DNA from: Streptomyces griseoruber
GTDB lineage: Bacteria; Actinomycetota; Actinomycetes; Streptomycetales; Streptomycetaceae
NCBI RefSeq assembly: GCF_001514205.1
Contig: NZ_KQ948786.1
Location: 50,830 to 114,829 of the forward strand
DNA length: 64,000 nucleotides
Direction: 5' to 3'
Positions 57,531-64,000 of the stretch are shown here, piece by piece (the first letter of the stretch is position 1; every line of letters starts with the position of its first letter). A model generated the notes under the pieces. That model was not told the origin of the DNA and ran no database searches. It worked only from the letters and a program-made list of their open reading frames with translations. The position numbers and the translations under genes are program-made.

Positions 57531-57715
57531 TGGCCGTTTATGACGGTCACGCCGTTGCGCGTGCCGGACTCGATGGCGGGGGCGAGGAAGGTGTGCGAGA
57601 GCCAGAAGCCGAAGAGGGCGATGAGGACGACGGTCCAGGTGCGGACGCCGAGGTATTTGACCGCCGCCCAGGCGAAGAAGCCGAGGACGACGACGAGGGG
57701 GAGGTTGAGCGTCAC
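57521..57715 (-). CDS. Small two-helix membrane protein of the transfer operon
   Basis: 64 residues: NLPLVVVLGFFAWAAVKYLG and TVVLIALFGFWLSHTFLAPA are hydrophobic helices, ended by a short polar tail SGTRNGVTVINGQHI. It is typical of unnamed AICE transfer-region membrane proteins. GTG start, 16 bases after the preceding gene. No enzymatic motif; a structural role in spreading is likely. Confidence 0.68.
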   Translation of the reverse strand: MTLNLPLVVVLGFFAWAAVKYLGVRTWTVVLIALFGFWLSHTFLAPAIESGTRNGVTVINGQHI

Positions 57716-57731
57716 GGGGTGCGGGGTCCCT

Positions 57732-57923
57732 TCAGCGGACGGGGCAGCGGTGGGTGCGGGCGGCCAGCTCGGCGGCGGCGCGGCTGTCGTAGTCGGCGGA
57801 GAAGTTGCAGCGCGGGGCGGTGCAGGCGGCGGTGTGCTTCTCGCGACCCCGGTGGTCGTAGGCGGTGCCGACCTGGACGGGACCGATCCGGGTGACGTTG
57901 CGGAAGCGGCGGTTGGCGGGCAT
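57732..57923 (-). CDS. AICE mobile element transfer protein (small Cys-containing)
   Basis: 63 residues. The string RRFRNVTRIGPVQVGTAYDH and CTAPRCNFSADYDSRAAAEL is typical of a small conserved AICE protein annotated as a mobile element transfer protein. Two or three cysteines and histidines (CTAPRCNF … RTHRC) could bind zinc. It starts one base after its upstream neighbour's stop. Function is unproven. Confidence 0.75.
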   Translation of the reverse strand: MPANRRFRNVTRIGPVQVGTAYDHRGREKHTAACTAPRCNFSADYDSRAAAELAARTHRCPVR

Positions 57924-57924
57924 G

Positions 57925-58110
57925 TCAGCGCTCCTCTCGCGGGGTGGGGGCGGGGAAGGCGTCGAGGATGCGGGCCGCTTCGGCGGGGTCCGGGGTGCAG
58001 TCGGCGGCAGCTTCGGCGAGGAGTCGGGCGAGCGCGGGCCGACCGCTGGCGGCCATCTGGCGGGCCGCGTCGAGGTAGTCGGCGGCGGTGTTGAAGGTGA
58101 AGAGGGGCAC
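57925..58110 (-). CDS. Small helical hypothetical protein in the transfer operon
   Basis: 61 residues, one predicted helical bundle: FTFNTAADYLDAARQMAASG, RPALARLLAEAAADCTPDP and AARILDAFPAPT. GTG start. It sits between the DUF2637 gene and the transfer protein with gaps of 3 and 1 bases, so it is part of the same message. No family name is known to me. Confidence 0.65.
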   Translation of the reverse strand: MPLFTFNTAADYLDAARQMAASGRPALARLLAEAAADCTPDPAEAARILDAFPAPTPREER

Positions 58111-58113
58111 GGG

Positions 58114-58749
58114 TCAGCTCCCTGTCGGTGCGAGGCGGGCGGCGATGGCTTCGGCCATGGGTGCCGGGACGCCGAGGCGGGCCCGGAGGGTGGGGGTGTC
58201 GATCGGGGTGCCGGTGCGGGTGTGGTGCTCGGCGGCGACCTTGCGGGCGTGGTGGATGAGGGCGGCCGGGACCGGGACGGGAGGGGGTTCCGGGGGTGCC
58301 TCGATGGCGGGCGGGGTGGTTGTCTCGGGGGTGGGTTCGGGGTTGTCCTCCTGGTCCTCGATGACTTCGGCGGCCGGGGCTGTCTGGGGTGTCGAGTGGG
58401 CGAGGAGGGTGCCGCCGAGGAAGGCGACGGCGGGCCAGCCCGCGACGAGGATGCGCAGCCAGGCGGGGACGTCGGCGAGGTTGAGCAGGCCGGCGGTGGC
58501 GACGTTCGCGCCGAGGGAGGCGGTGATGGCGATGACGAACCAGCACCAGGCCGCTGTCTTCCCTGTGCCGGAGCGCAGCCGACGCCAGGCAGCGACGAGC
58601 AGCAGGTCTACGGACACCGGGTAGGCCCAGGCTTTCCAGCCGTCTTGTCCGGCGGCCATGGCGATGTCGTGGATGTGGGCGAAGGACAGCGCGGCGGCGA
58701 TCAGCGCCTGTACGAGCACCGCGTCCACGCGAGCCAGTTGGGCACGCAT
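58114..58749 (-). CDS. SpdB-like DUF2637 membrane protein
   Basis: 211 residues. Four hydrophobic helices in the first 120 residues (ALIAAALSFAHIHDIAMAAG, AYPVSVDLLLVAAW, AAWCWFVIAITASLGANVAT, RILVAGWPAVAFLGGTLLA) form the DUF2637 domain. A Pro/Glu linker and a basic C-terminal helix-turn-helix-like end (LRARLGVPAPMAEAIAARLA) follow. Such proteins assist plasmid spread within the mycelium together with TraB, encoded immediately upstream. ATG start. Confidence in the class is good, in the mechanism low. Confidence 0.82.
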   Translation of the reverse strand: MRAQLARVDAVLVQALIAAALSFAHIHDIAMAAGQDGWKAWAYPVSVDLLLVAAWRRLRSGTGKTAAWCWFVIAITASLGANVATAGLLNLADVPAWLRILVAGWPAVAFLGGTLLAHSTPQTAPAAEVIEDQEDNPEPTPETTTPPAIEAPPEPPPVPVPAALIHHARKVAAEHHTRTGTPIDTPTLRARLGVPAPMAEAIAARLAPTGS

Positions 58750-58834
58750 GATGGCGGCTCCTTCCGGGTTCAGGCATGGGAGGGGTAGGGACGTGGCGCG
58801 AGGCGGTCACGCCGACCGGGGAGGGAAGGGCGCG

Positions 58835-60211
58835 TCAGTCGGTCACGGGGTACGGCTGGACGGCCGGAACCGGGGCCTCAACAGCCCGTACGGGCACGGC
58901 GGGCCGGAAGGGCTTCAGCGCGGGCAGGTCGGGCACCAGGTGGGCCGTCTCCTGGCAGATGTCGGCAGCATCGCCGAGGGAGAGATAGGGGGTGCGGATG
59001 CGGGACCAGCCGCCGGAGGTGTCCCCGGCGACCGCGAGGCCGGGCAGCTCAGGGGCGATGGCACAGGCGGCCATGACCGCTTCCGGGGCGATGTCGCCCA
59101 AAGCCATCTTGGCGGAGGCTTCATCGTTGACCCGGTGGCAGACGCGAACGGTGAGCTGGGCCCGGAGCATGGTGGCGCCCTTGCCGAGTTCGGCGCCGAA
59201 GCGCTGCCCACACACTTCGAGATAGATGCCGGCCGCGCGGCCGAGCTGGGCGAGGCGGATGAGCTGAGTGACCATCTCGTCTCGCCGTTCCTCGTCCTTC
59301 TTCGTGGCGACGAGGAAGAGTTCCGCCACCTCGTCGACGAACAGCACGACGGGCACGGGCCGTTCGCTCTCGGGCAGGCCCCAGATGTCCGAGGTGATCT
59401 CCTCGTCCGGGGTGCCGGGGGCGATTCCCTGCCGGGCTCTGATCAGGTCGTATCGGTCCTCCATCTCTTTGACCAGGGCGGGCAGCAGCTCGGCGACCTC
59501 ATCCGGTTCGGTGGCGAGGGCGGACAGCCGCGGGGCGAACGGGGCCAGCTCGACACCGCGCTTGCAGTCGAAGCCGACGAGGGCGACGTTCTGACGGGCG
59601 AGCCCGGAGACGAGATGCCGCAGGTACATGGACTTGCCCGACAGCGTGGCGCCGAGGGTGAGTTGATGAGGCACGGTCCGGTAGTCGCGTACGAAGGGCA
59701 TGGCGTCCTCCCGCAGCGCGACCGGCACCTTGAGGAACCCGGCATCGAGCTTGCGCGGCATCCGCACCTTGCGCAGGACATCGAAGCCGACGAGCCGCAG
59801 TTCGACGACACCGGGCTTGACGGTGGTGACATAGACGGCGTGGACGCCCCAGGCGTGCCGCAGCCGTTCGGCCGAGGCGGCGACGTCGGCGGGTTCCTGC
59901 CCCGGAGCGAGGCGGAGCCGCAGCCGCAGCCCGGTCGAGGTGGGCCGGATGATGCCCCGCCGGGGCGGCACGGGCCGGATCTCCCGCCGGGTGGTGGCCT
60001 TGACTGCGAGGACCCGCAGCCGGGACGGGGCCACGGTCAGGCCGCAGGCTTCCATGACCGAGGCGTACGAGCTGAGGAGGCGGACGGTGGATATCGGACC
60101 GCCGACGGCCGACCAGTACAGGGCCGGGTGGTTGGCCCGGGTGTAGGCGGCCCCGCCGCCGAGCGCGGCGAGGGGACCACCCACCTCCAGAAGCGTCGTC
60201 AGGTCGGTCAT
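58835..60211 (-). CDS. TraB/FtsK-like DNA translocase of the AICE
   Basis: 458 residues. A short N-terminal region with a possible membrane segment precedes the motor domain: Walker A GATLSGKS (residues 187-194), Walker B VVLFVDE (288-294), and a sensor-like IYLEVCGQRFGAEL. TraB proteins assemble a hexameric pore and transfer double-stranded DNA, recognising clt repeats through a C-terminal winged helix; here the C-terminus is Pro-rich and no such helix is obvious. It overlaps the SCO3933-type gene by ATGA. It is the core conjugation gene of the element. Confidence 0.92.
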   Translation of the reverse strand: MTDLTTLLEVGGPLAALGGGAAYTRANHPALYWSAVGGPISTVRLLSSYASVMEACGLTVAPSRLRVLAVKATTRREIRPVPPRRGIIRPTSTGLRLRLRLAPGQEPADVAASAERLRHAWGVHAVYVTTVKPGVVELRLVGFDVLRKVRMPRKLDAGFLKVPVALREDAMPFVRDYRTVPHQLTLGATLSGKSMYLRHLVSGLARQNVALVGFDCKRGVELAPFAPRLSALATEPDEVAELLPALVKEMEDRYDLIRARQGIAPGTPDEEITSDIWGLPESERPVPVVLFVDEVAELFLVATKKDEERRDEMVTQLIRLAQLGRAAGIYLEVCGQRFGAELGKGATMLRAQLTVRVCHRVNDEASAKMALGDIAPEAVMAACAIAPELPGLAVAGDTSGGWSRIRTPYLSLGDAADICQETAHLVPDLPALKPFRPAVPVRAVEAPVPAVQPYPVTD

Positions 60212-60567
60212 CAGGCCGTGGCCCCCATGGCGGCCGGGAAGGCGGCCGGGGTGACGGCGGCGGCGCGGTAGGCGATGCCGTGACGCTGCTGCCCGTTGAA
60301 CACGGACTCCCACGGCCGGGCGATCAGCCCCGGCAGCGAGACGGGCGAGCCCAGGATCAGGCCCTCGGTGACGCCGCCCTCCGGGACGGTGACCTTGATG
60401 AGCGAGGACTCTCCGTCCTCGATGTACACGACGCCGATGGTCATCAGCGCCTCACCGCTCACGGCGTCCTTGGCGATCTCGCCGGTCTGCCGGTCGCGGA
60501 CCTTCGGTTCCGGGGCCTCCGTCAGCAGGATCGTCGCGGCGGAGGTCTCAACACGGATGGTGCGCAA
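60211..60567 (-). CDS. SCO3933-family regulatory protein
   Basis: About 118 residues with a TTG start before RTIRVETSAATILLTEAPEP; an ATG at 60597 would add ten residues coded within an operator-like site, so TTG is preferred. Its beta-rich single domain ends GIAYRAAAVTP, matching the family associated with the leading end of AICE transfer operons. It would influence replication and transfer but has no DNA-binding motif I can see. The stop overlaps the traB start. Confidence 0.72.
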   Translation of the reverse strand: MRTIRVETSAATILLTEAPEPKVRDRQTGEIAKDAVSGEALMTIGVVYIEDGESSLIKVTVPEGGVTEGLILGSPVSLPGLIARPWESVFNGQQRHGIAYRAAAVTPAAFPAAMGATA

Positions 60568-60583
60568 GGCTGCATTCCTATCT

Positions 60584-60599
60584 ACTCGTCTATACATGT
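60584..60599. promoter_or_regulatory. KorSA-type operator candidate upstream of the transfer operon
   Basis: ACTCGT-CTAT-ACATGT: the same 6-4-6 pattern as the perfect copy at 60660, with one mismatch in the second arm. It covers the region just upstream of the SCO3933-type gene, the head of the leftward operon. Confidence 0.55.
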
Positions 60600-60659
60600 A
60601 GCGATCTGTGAACCCGATCTTGCGGGCTCACAGCGATCACCCTGCCACACAACTTGCCC

Positions 60660-60675
60660 ACTCGTCTATACGAGT
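60660..60675. promoter_or_regulatory. Perfect KorSA-type operator candidate
   Basis: ACTCGT-CTAT-ACGAGT has two exactly inverted 6-bp arms around a 4-base spacer. It is the best copy of the sites on this element and lies between korSA's end and the transfer operon, fitting repression of transfer. Confidence 0.6.
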
Positions 60676-60737
60676 ATGCACGTTGGGGTGTACGAGTTCG
60701 AGGAAGTGTCCCCCGCGCACCACCACCGGTCACCCGC

Positions 60738-61529
60738 TCACGTGGCCGGGAGCTGGTACGACAGGACGTACGCGTCCGCCGCCATGACCGTGTCACAGAC
60801 CTCCACGGGCCGCCCCTCGGTGTCGAAGGCGGTGCGGATCAGGTGAATGACGGGCACGCCGGCCGCCAAGTGCAGCGTCTTGACCTCGGCGGGCGAGGGC
60901 ATCCGGGCACGGATCTCCTCCTCGAAGTGGTCGAGCCGGTGACCCAGCTCTTCGAGACGGGCGTAGATGCCGCCGGGCCCGGGGTTCGGTTCGGCGATCT
61001 GCGTACCGCGTGCGATGTCGAGCGGCAGGTAGGAGGTCGCGAACTCGACCGGACGCCCGTCGAGGAGATACCGGCGCCGACGCGCGAGCACACGCCGCAC
61101 GGAGCCCAGCCGGGCAGAGACGTCCTGACTGGCCTTCTCTTCCTTCACCTCGAGACTGTCGACCTGGGGGTGACTGCCGACGGCGTCCGCTTCCACGATG
61201 AACGCGGACTTCCCCTGCTCGCGGTGCCGCCGGGCGAACCGGTCGGAGGCGAGACGCCGCACGGGCGGACGCGGCCGGACGAACACGCCCTTGCCGTGCT
61301 CGGCGTGCACCAGGCCCTCACCCTGGAGGACGGAGAAGGAGTTGCGGACCGTCATCCGGGAGACCCCGTAGTGGTCCACCAGCTCAGCCTCAGAAGGCAG
61401 CTTCTCGCCCTCCCGGAACCGCCCCCGGTCGATGGCTTCGCGCAGCTGATCGGCGATCTGCCGGAAGACCGCACGATCGCTCGTGGGGTCGAGATCACCG
61501 AGGAGGCCCGAAGGAAGTGAAGGGCTCAC
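60738..61529 (-). CDS. GntR/HutC-type repressor, KorSA-like
   Basis: 263 residues. GntR winged helix AVFRQIADQLREAIDRGRFR, GEKLPSEAELVDHYGVSRMT and VRNSFSVLQGEGLVHAEHGK; a UTRA ligand domain follows (FATSYLPLDIARGTQIAEPN … VIHLIRTAFDTEGRPVEV). KorSA is the kil-override regulator that silences transfer and excision in pSAM2-like elements. GTG start after AAAGGAG, in a message from the divergent promoter with a site at 61544-61559, so autoregulation is likely. Its probable operators are scattered through the element. Confidence 0.88.
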   Translation of the reverse strand: MSPSLPSGLLGDLDPTSDRAVFRQIADQLREAIDRGRFREGEKLPSEAELVDHYGVSRMTVRNSFSVLQGEGLVHAEHGKGVFVRPRPPVRRLASDRFARRHREQGKSAFIVEADAVGSHPQVDSLEVKEEKASQDVSARLGSVRRVLARRRRYLLDGRPVEFATSYLPLDIARGTQIAEPNPGPGGIYARLEELGHRLDHFEEEIRARMPSPAEVKTLHLAAGVPVIHLIRTAFDTEGRPVEVCDTVMAADAYVLSYQLPAT

Positions 61530-61543
61530 GTGTGTACTCCTTT

Positions 61544-61559
61544 AGGTATCTAGACGAGT
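61544..61559. promoter_or_regulatory. KorSA-type operator candidate in the korSA/pif divergent promoter
   Basis: AGGTAT-CTAG-ACGAGT: one half-site ACGAGT is exact, and read in reverse it shares ACTCGTCTAGAT with the site at 57515. It lies in the 86 bases between the divergent korSA and NUDIX genes. Confidence 0.5.
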
Positions 61560-61615
61560 GGGCGAGTGTTGTTGCTACGGTGGAGAGCCTAGCCATCCCG
61601 AGGGGGCCGAGGAAC

Positions 61616-62047
61616 GTGAGCACAGAACGCCCGCACTCCGTGAGCGTGGCCGGGGTCGTCGTCGACGACCAGGGCCGGGCCCTCCTGATCCAGTGCCGGG
61701 ACAACGGCAAGTGGGAGCCCCCGGGCGGTGTCCTTGAACGCGAGGAGACCATCCCCGAAGCCCTTCAGCGCGAAGTCCTCGAAGAGACCGGCATCAAGAT
61801 CGCGCTTCCCGCGACTCTCACCGGCGTCTACAAGAACATGACCGGCCTGATCGTCTCGCTGGTCTTCCGCTGCAAGGCGGCCGACGGCTCGCCCACCACC
61901 GGCGACGAGACCCGCGCACTGCGCTGGGCCACCCGTGAAGAAGTCTCCGAACTCGCCGACGAGGCGTACGCGATCCGCGTCACCGACGCTTTGGACGCGG
62001 CGTCTCCGCCGGCCATCCGCGCCCACGACGGCGTGAAACTCGTCTAG
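61616..62047 (+). CDS. NUDIX-family protein, Pif-like transfer immunity factor
   Basis: 143 residues. The NUDIX box is complete, reading GGVLEREETIPEALQREV followed by LEETGI (G-x5-E-x7-REV-x-EE-x-G). In pSAM2 the homologous Pif protein blocks redundant transfer between cells that already hold the element. The nucleotide substrate is unknown. GTG start with GAGG upstream. Divergent from korSA with a shared operator candidate, so both are probably repressed by KorSA. Confidence 0.85.
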   Translation: MSTERPHSVSVAGVVVDDQGRALLIQCRDNGKWEPPGGVLEREETIPEALQREVLEETGIKIALPATLTGVYKNMTGLIVSLVFRCKAADGSPTTGDETRALRWATREEVSELADEAYAIRVTDALDAASPPAIRAHDGVKLV

Positions 62048-62087
62048 CCCGAACCCGCTGCACATGGCGGCCTACCAGCATGAAGGA

Positions 62088-62111
62088 ACTTGTATGCACG
62101 AGTATACGAGT
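62088..62111. promoter_or_regulatory. Operator-like site at the start of the ATP-binding protein gene
   Basis: ACTTGT-ATGC-ACGAGT (62088-62103) keeps the 6-4-6 pattern, and GTATACGAGT follows at once. It overlaps the ribosome-binding site and start of the next gene, so binding there would block its expression. Confidence 0.5.
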
Positions 62112-62525
62112 ATGACGCGAGTCTGGGGACTGTCTTGCCCAGGTTTCCCGGAAGAGGTCAGCCGGGCCCGCCGCTGGACCCGCGACATCCTGCGCGGCTC
62201 CCCTTTTGCCGAGGACGCCGAGCTGATCGTGAGCGAGCTCAGCGCGAACGCGATCCTCCACACTGCCAGCGGCCGGGACCAGGGCAGCTTTCACCTGGCC
62301 GTCGCGGTATCTGCCCAGGTGGTTGCGGTATCGGTGACGGACGACGGAGGCACCGCTACAGCCCCCAAGGTCGAGCACCAGGACCAGGACGCCGAGGGCG
62401 GCCGAGGACTCGGCATGGTCAGCACGATCGCCCACCGCGTCGTGGTCCACGACAGCGAGGCCGGCCACACAGTCACCGCGGAGCTCTTCACAGACGTACG
62501 ACGAGGAGGAGGGCGCCTGTGCTGA
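62094..62525 (+). CDS. ATP-binding (RsbW-like HATPase_c) protein
   Basis: 143 residues from the ATG at 62094, which follows AAGGA by 6 bases; a second ATG at 62112 would also keep the domain. The GHKL ATPase signs are AELIVSELSANAILHTA (N box with Glu/Asn), VVAVSVTDDGG (G1 Asp) and GRGLGMVSTIAHRVVV (G2). Anti-sigma kinases of this type phosphorylate antagonists in switch systems and are numerous in Streptomyces. On this element it is cargo, maybe modulating host regulation. An operator-like site overlaps its start. Confidence 0.82.
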   Translation: MHEYTSMTRVWGLSCPGFPEEVSRARRWTRDILRGSPFAEDAELIVSELSANAILHTASGRDQGSFHLAVAVSAQVVAVSVTDDGGTATAPKVEHQDQDAEGGRGLGMVSTIAHRVVVHDSEAGHTVTAELFTDVRRGGGRLC

Positions 62526-62899
62526 GGACGATGACCAGCCCCGGCTTCTGGTGCGAGTGCTGGACACAGAACCTGGACGAGCAGCAGGCGCCGGCACTCT
62601 TTGGGTCCTACGACGCGCGCGGTGCCGTGGAGGCGAACAACTGGGTAGCGACGATCCTCCGCACCATCTCACCGGCACTCGACACAGCAGCCTGCACGGA
62701 GGCATGGGAACGGCTCTACGACCACCGCATCGACACCCGACGAGCGCTCTTGCGACGCGAACCCTGGAGCGTGTCCATCACCCACATCAGCACGCGCATC
62801 ACATGGACGGTCCGACCGGTGCTCTTCCTGCCACTTGCACACCGCCAGGGCAGCGAACTCCCCATGTGCGCTTACGACTTCAAACCCCTCACGCCCTGA
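62519..62899 (+). CDS. Hypothetical AICE cargo protein
   Basis: 126 residues. It starts at GTG in the overlap with the ATP-binding gene, after GAGGAGGAGG, so the two are coupled. An aromatic first third (GFWCECWTQNLDEQQAPAL) is followed by a helix-rich middle with RLYDHRIDTRRALLRREPWS and a terminal beta part ITHISTRITWTVRP. No family is recognised; coupling suggests it may be the partner or target of the ATPase. The IS481 element begins 5 bases after its stop. Confidence 0.6.
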   Translation: MLRTMTSPGFWCECWTQNLDEQQAPALFGSYDARGAVEANNWVATILRTISPALDTAACTEAWERLYDHRIDTRRALLRREPWSVSITHISTRITWTVRPVLFLPLAHRQGSELPMCAYDFKPLTP

Positions 62900-62904
62900 G
62901 CGGC

Positions 62905-64000
62905 TGTCAAGCATCACCCGGGACCGGGCAAGTCGAGGACATCCGTGTCTAGTCCCAGGTGATGCCCGACGTTCTGGTCCCAGCTGATGCTTGACGGTGG
63001 GCCTAGACAACATCGGAAACCTTGTGGGGCTTGTTCGCCTTGACGTGGCGGACGGGAATGTCGGTCGTGCGCCGGATGACCCGGACCTGGCCGTCCAGGT
63101 CGACGGTGATCGTCGTGTCCGACACGTGCACGGTCACCGTCTGGCCTGCGTACGTCCGGCCGAGGGAGACGACCTGCCGGCAGACCATGATCGTGCCCAC
63201 AGCACTGATCCGCCGCTGCACCCGCACCGGCTCGATGCCCGGCCGCGGTGGCGGTCCGGCCGGACGCAGGCCCCGCAGCCGACGCACTTCCTCTCCGGTC
63301 AGCGGGTTGGGCCGCACCCGCAGGAGTTCCCGCGAGGACGGGTCGAAGAACGACAGCGTCTCGTCGTCGATGCGGATGCCCACCTGGCGGCCGCCGAGGA
63401 TCTCCGCGGCCAGCACCTGGCGCCCGGCCAGGCCCACCAGGCCGCTGTTGTTCACGACCCGGTCCACCTCGAACGCCATCCCGTCACCGGCAGGCAGCGG
63501 GGCCGGTCCGGCCGCACGGCCGCCCCGGACAGCCAGCCGTCCCAGATCAGCCACCGACAGGTGCGACCGCACGCTCTTGATCCGCGTCCCAGCGATCAGC
63601 AGATGGATCACCGAGGTGTCCGCCCAGAACGTCACCGTCAGCCCCGAACGGGCCGGACCCAGCCAGAACTGCTTGCCCGCGACCTGCAGATTCCCACTCG
63701 CAGGCACCACCCGATCGAACTCCACCGGCCCACCGGGCTCCACCGGCGCCACGACCGGGACCACCTCAGGCAGGGCGGCGGGCACAGCCGAGGCTTCAGC
63801 CGGAGCCGCCTCCGAGTCCGGGTCCGGGTCCGGGTCCGCTGGAGGTGTCCGCTGCTGCGGCACCAGCGCCAGCACTCCGGGAATCTTCAGCCCCAGCACG
63901 TCCCGCTCCTCCTCGGGCACCGGGGTGAACCGGTCTCCCGGAGACTGCATGTCCAGGGCCTGATGCGGACGCATCGAGTTGTATTCCTGCACCCAACGAT
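62905..64000 (-). mobile_element. IS481-family insertion sequence (cut by the window end)
   Basis: One end begins TGTCAAGCATCACC (62905). Three related copies of GTCCC-x2-TGATGC-x2-GAC occur, reversed at about 62906-62925 and direct at 62952-62970 and 62977-62996, as transposase-binding subterminal repeats. The transposase gene fills the rest and continues past base 64000. The other end and the target duplication are outside the window. Confidence 0.7.
63003..64000 (-). CDS. IS481-family transposase, C-terminal part (5' end outside window)
   Basis: Open to the window edge, 332 residues visible. It begins inside the DDE core, WVQEYNSMRPHQALDMQSPG, the integrase-type motif close to the last catalytic Glu, with the three acids themselves upstream. 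The rest is a long C-terminal region of beta-strand repeats (VVPASGNLQVAGKQFWLGPA; EVDRVVNNSGLVGLAGRQVL; ISAVGTIMVCRQVVSLGRTY), in which a V-x-x-x-G-x-[VI]-x-[VL]-[AC]-x-[KR]-Q pattern occurs three times. Such Mu/IS481 transposases carry this extra domain in actinomycetes. The gene is reverse-strand and otherwise complete at its stop. Confidence 0.85.
   Translation of the reverse strand, partial: RWVQEYNSMRPHQALDMQSPGDRFTPVPEEERDVLGLKIPGVLALVPQQRTPPADPDPDPDSEAAPAEASAVPAALPEVVPVVAPVEPGGPVEFDRVVPASGNLQVAGKQFWLGPARSGLTVTFWADTSVIHLLIAGTRIKSVRSHLSVADLGRLAVRGGRAAGPAPLPAGDGMAFEVDRVVNNSGLVGLAGRQVLAAEILGGRQVGIRIDDETLSFFDPSSRELLRVRPNPLTGEEVRRLRGLRPAGPPPRPGIEPVRVQRRISAVGTIMVCRQVVSLGRTYAGQTVTVHVSDTTITVDLDGQVRVIRRTTDIPVRHVKANKPHKVSDVV

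Larger units (their letters stand above)
54234..62904. mobile_element. Integrative and conjugative element of the pSAM2 (AICE) type
   Basis: Gene content matches actinomycete integrative conjugative elements: tyrosine integrase, excisionase, Rep, SpdD and other spread/transfer proteins, DUF2637 SpdB-like protein, FtsK/TraB translocase, SCO3933-type regulator, KorSA-like GntR repressor and a NUDIX Pif-like protein. Conjugation in such elements moves double-stranded DNA through a TraB ring. Left edge is taken as the start of the spacer after the immunity gene; right edge is the IS481 element. No tRNA or duplicated att core was found, so the real borders are unknown and may lie beyond the window. 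Confidence 0.85.

Overview
The window is from a high-GC actinomycete, almost certainly Streptomyces. Codons are strongly G/C in the third position and GTG starts are common. It carries the futalosine menaquinone genes and the DUF397/DUF5753, WYL, RHS and pSAM2-type families usual in that genus. No species can be named from the sequence alone.

Layout. 1-5.3 kb: the 3' end of argG, two small reverse-strand genes, glutamate dehydrogenase and a lone P-loop ATPase. 5.6-13.6 kb: hemL coupled to a histidine phosphatase, a secreted deacetylase-like lipoprotein, and a system II cytochrome c maturation operon (TlpA-like thioredoxin, CcdA, ResB, CcsB/ResC). With hemL this forms a haem and cytochrome c block. 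13.6-15.9 kb: an SRPBCC protein, two coupled genes sharing an unusual Gly/Asn-rich motif (a candidate amyloid-signalling pair), and a CDP-alcohol phosphotransferase homologue.

15.9-27.2 kb: a nucleobase unit (PucR regulator, cytosine deaminase, 2OG-Fe(II)-type oxygenase and, further on, an NCS1 permease). A TnpB transposon sits in the regulator/deaminase promoter. The middle of the region holds accessory genes: a Cys-paired secreted repeat protein, an XRE/DUF397 pair apparently joined to a VapBC-like toxin-antitoxin, a WYL regulator with a VOC protein, an HTH_42 protein and an ArsR remnant. 27.3-27.7 kb: two abutting MITE-like elements.

27.7-35.1 kb: core genes, including menaquinone (futalosine) genes for a UbiD-type decarboxylase, UbiA prenyltransferase, UbiX and aminodeoxyfutalosine synthase. 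35.2-41.1 kb: a divergent lipid block (MaoC-type hydratase and FabG-type reductase against thiolase and acyl-CoA ligase) with palindromic operators between the arms. 42.1-54.2 kb: secreted proteins, ending in a divergent pair of giants: a DNRLRE/FG-GAP protein, and a 2382-residue RHS protein with a Hint domain, a ParB-like toxin tip and a coupled low-GC immunity gene.

54.2-62.9 kb: an integrative conjugative element of the pSAM2 (AICE) type: int, xis, rep, spd genes, traB/FtsK-like translocase, KorSA-like GntR repressor, Pif-like NUDIX gene and two cargo genes. Repeated palindrome-like sites probably mark the KorSA regulon. An IS481-family element truncated by the window end closes the region.
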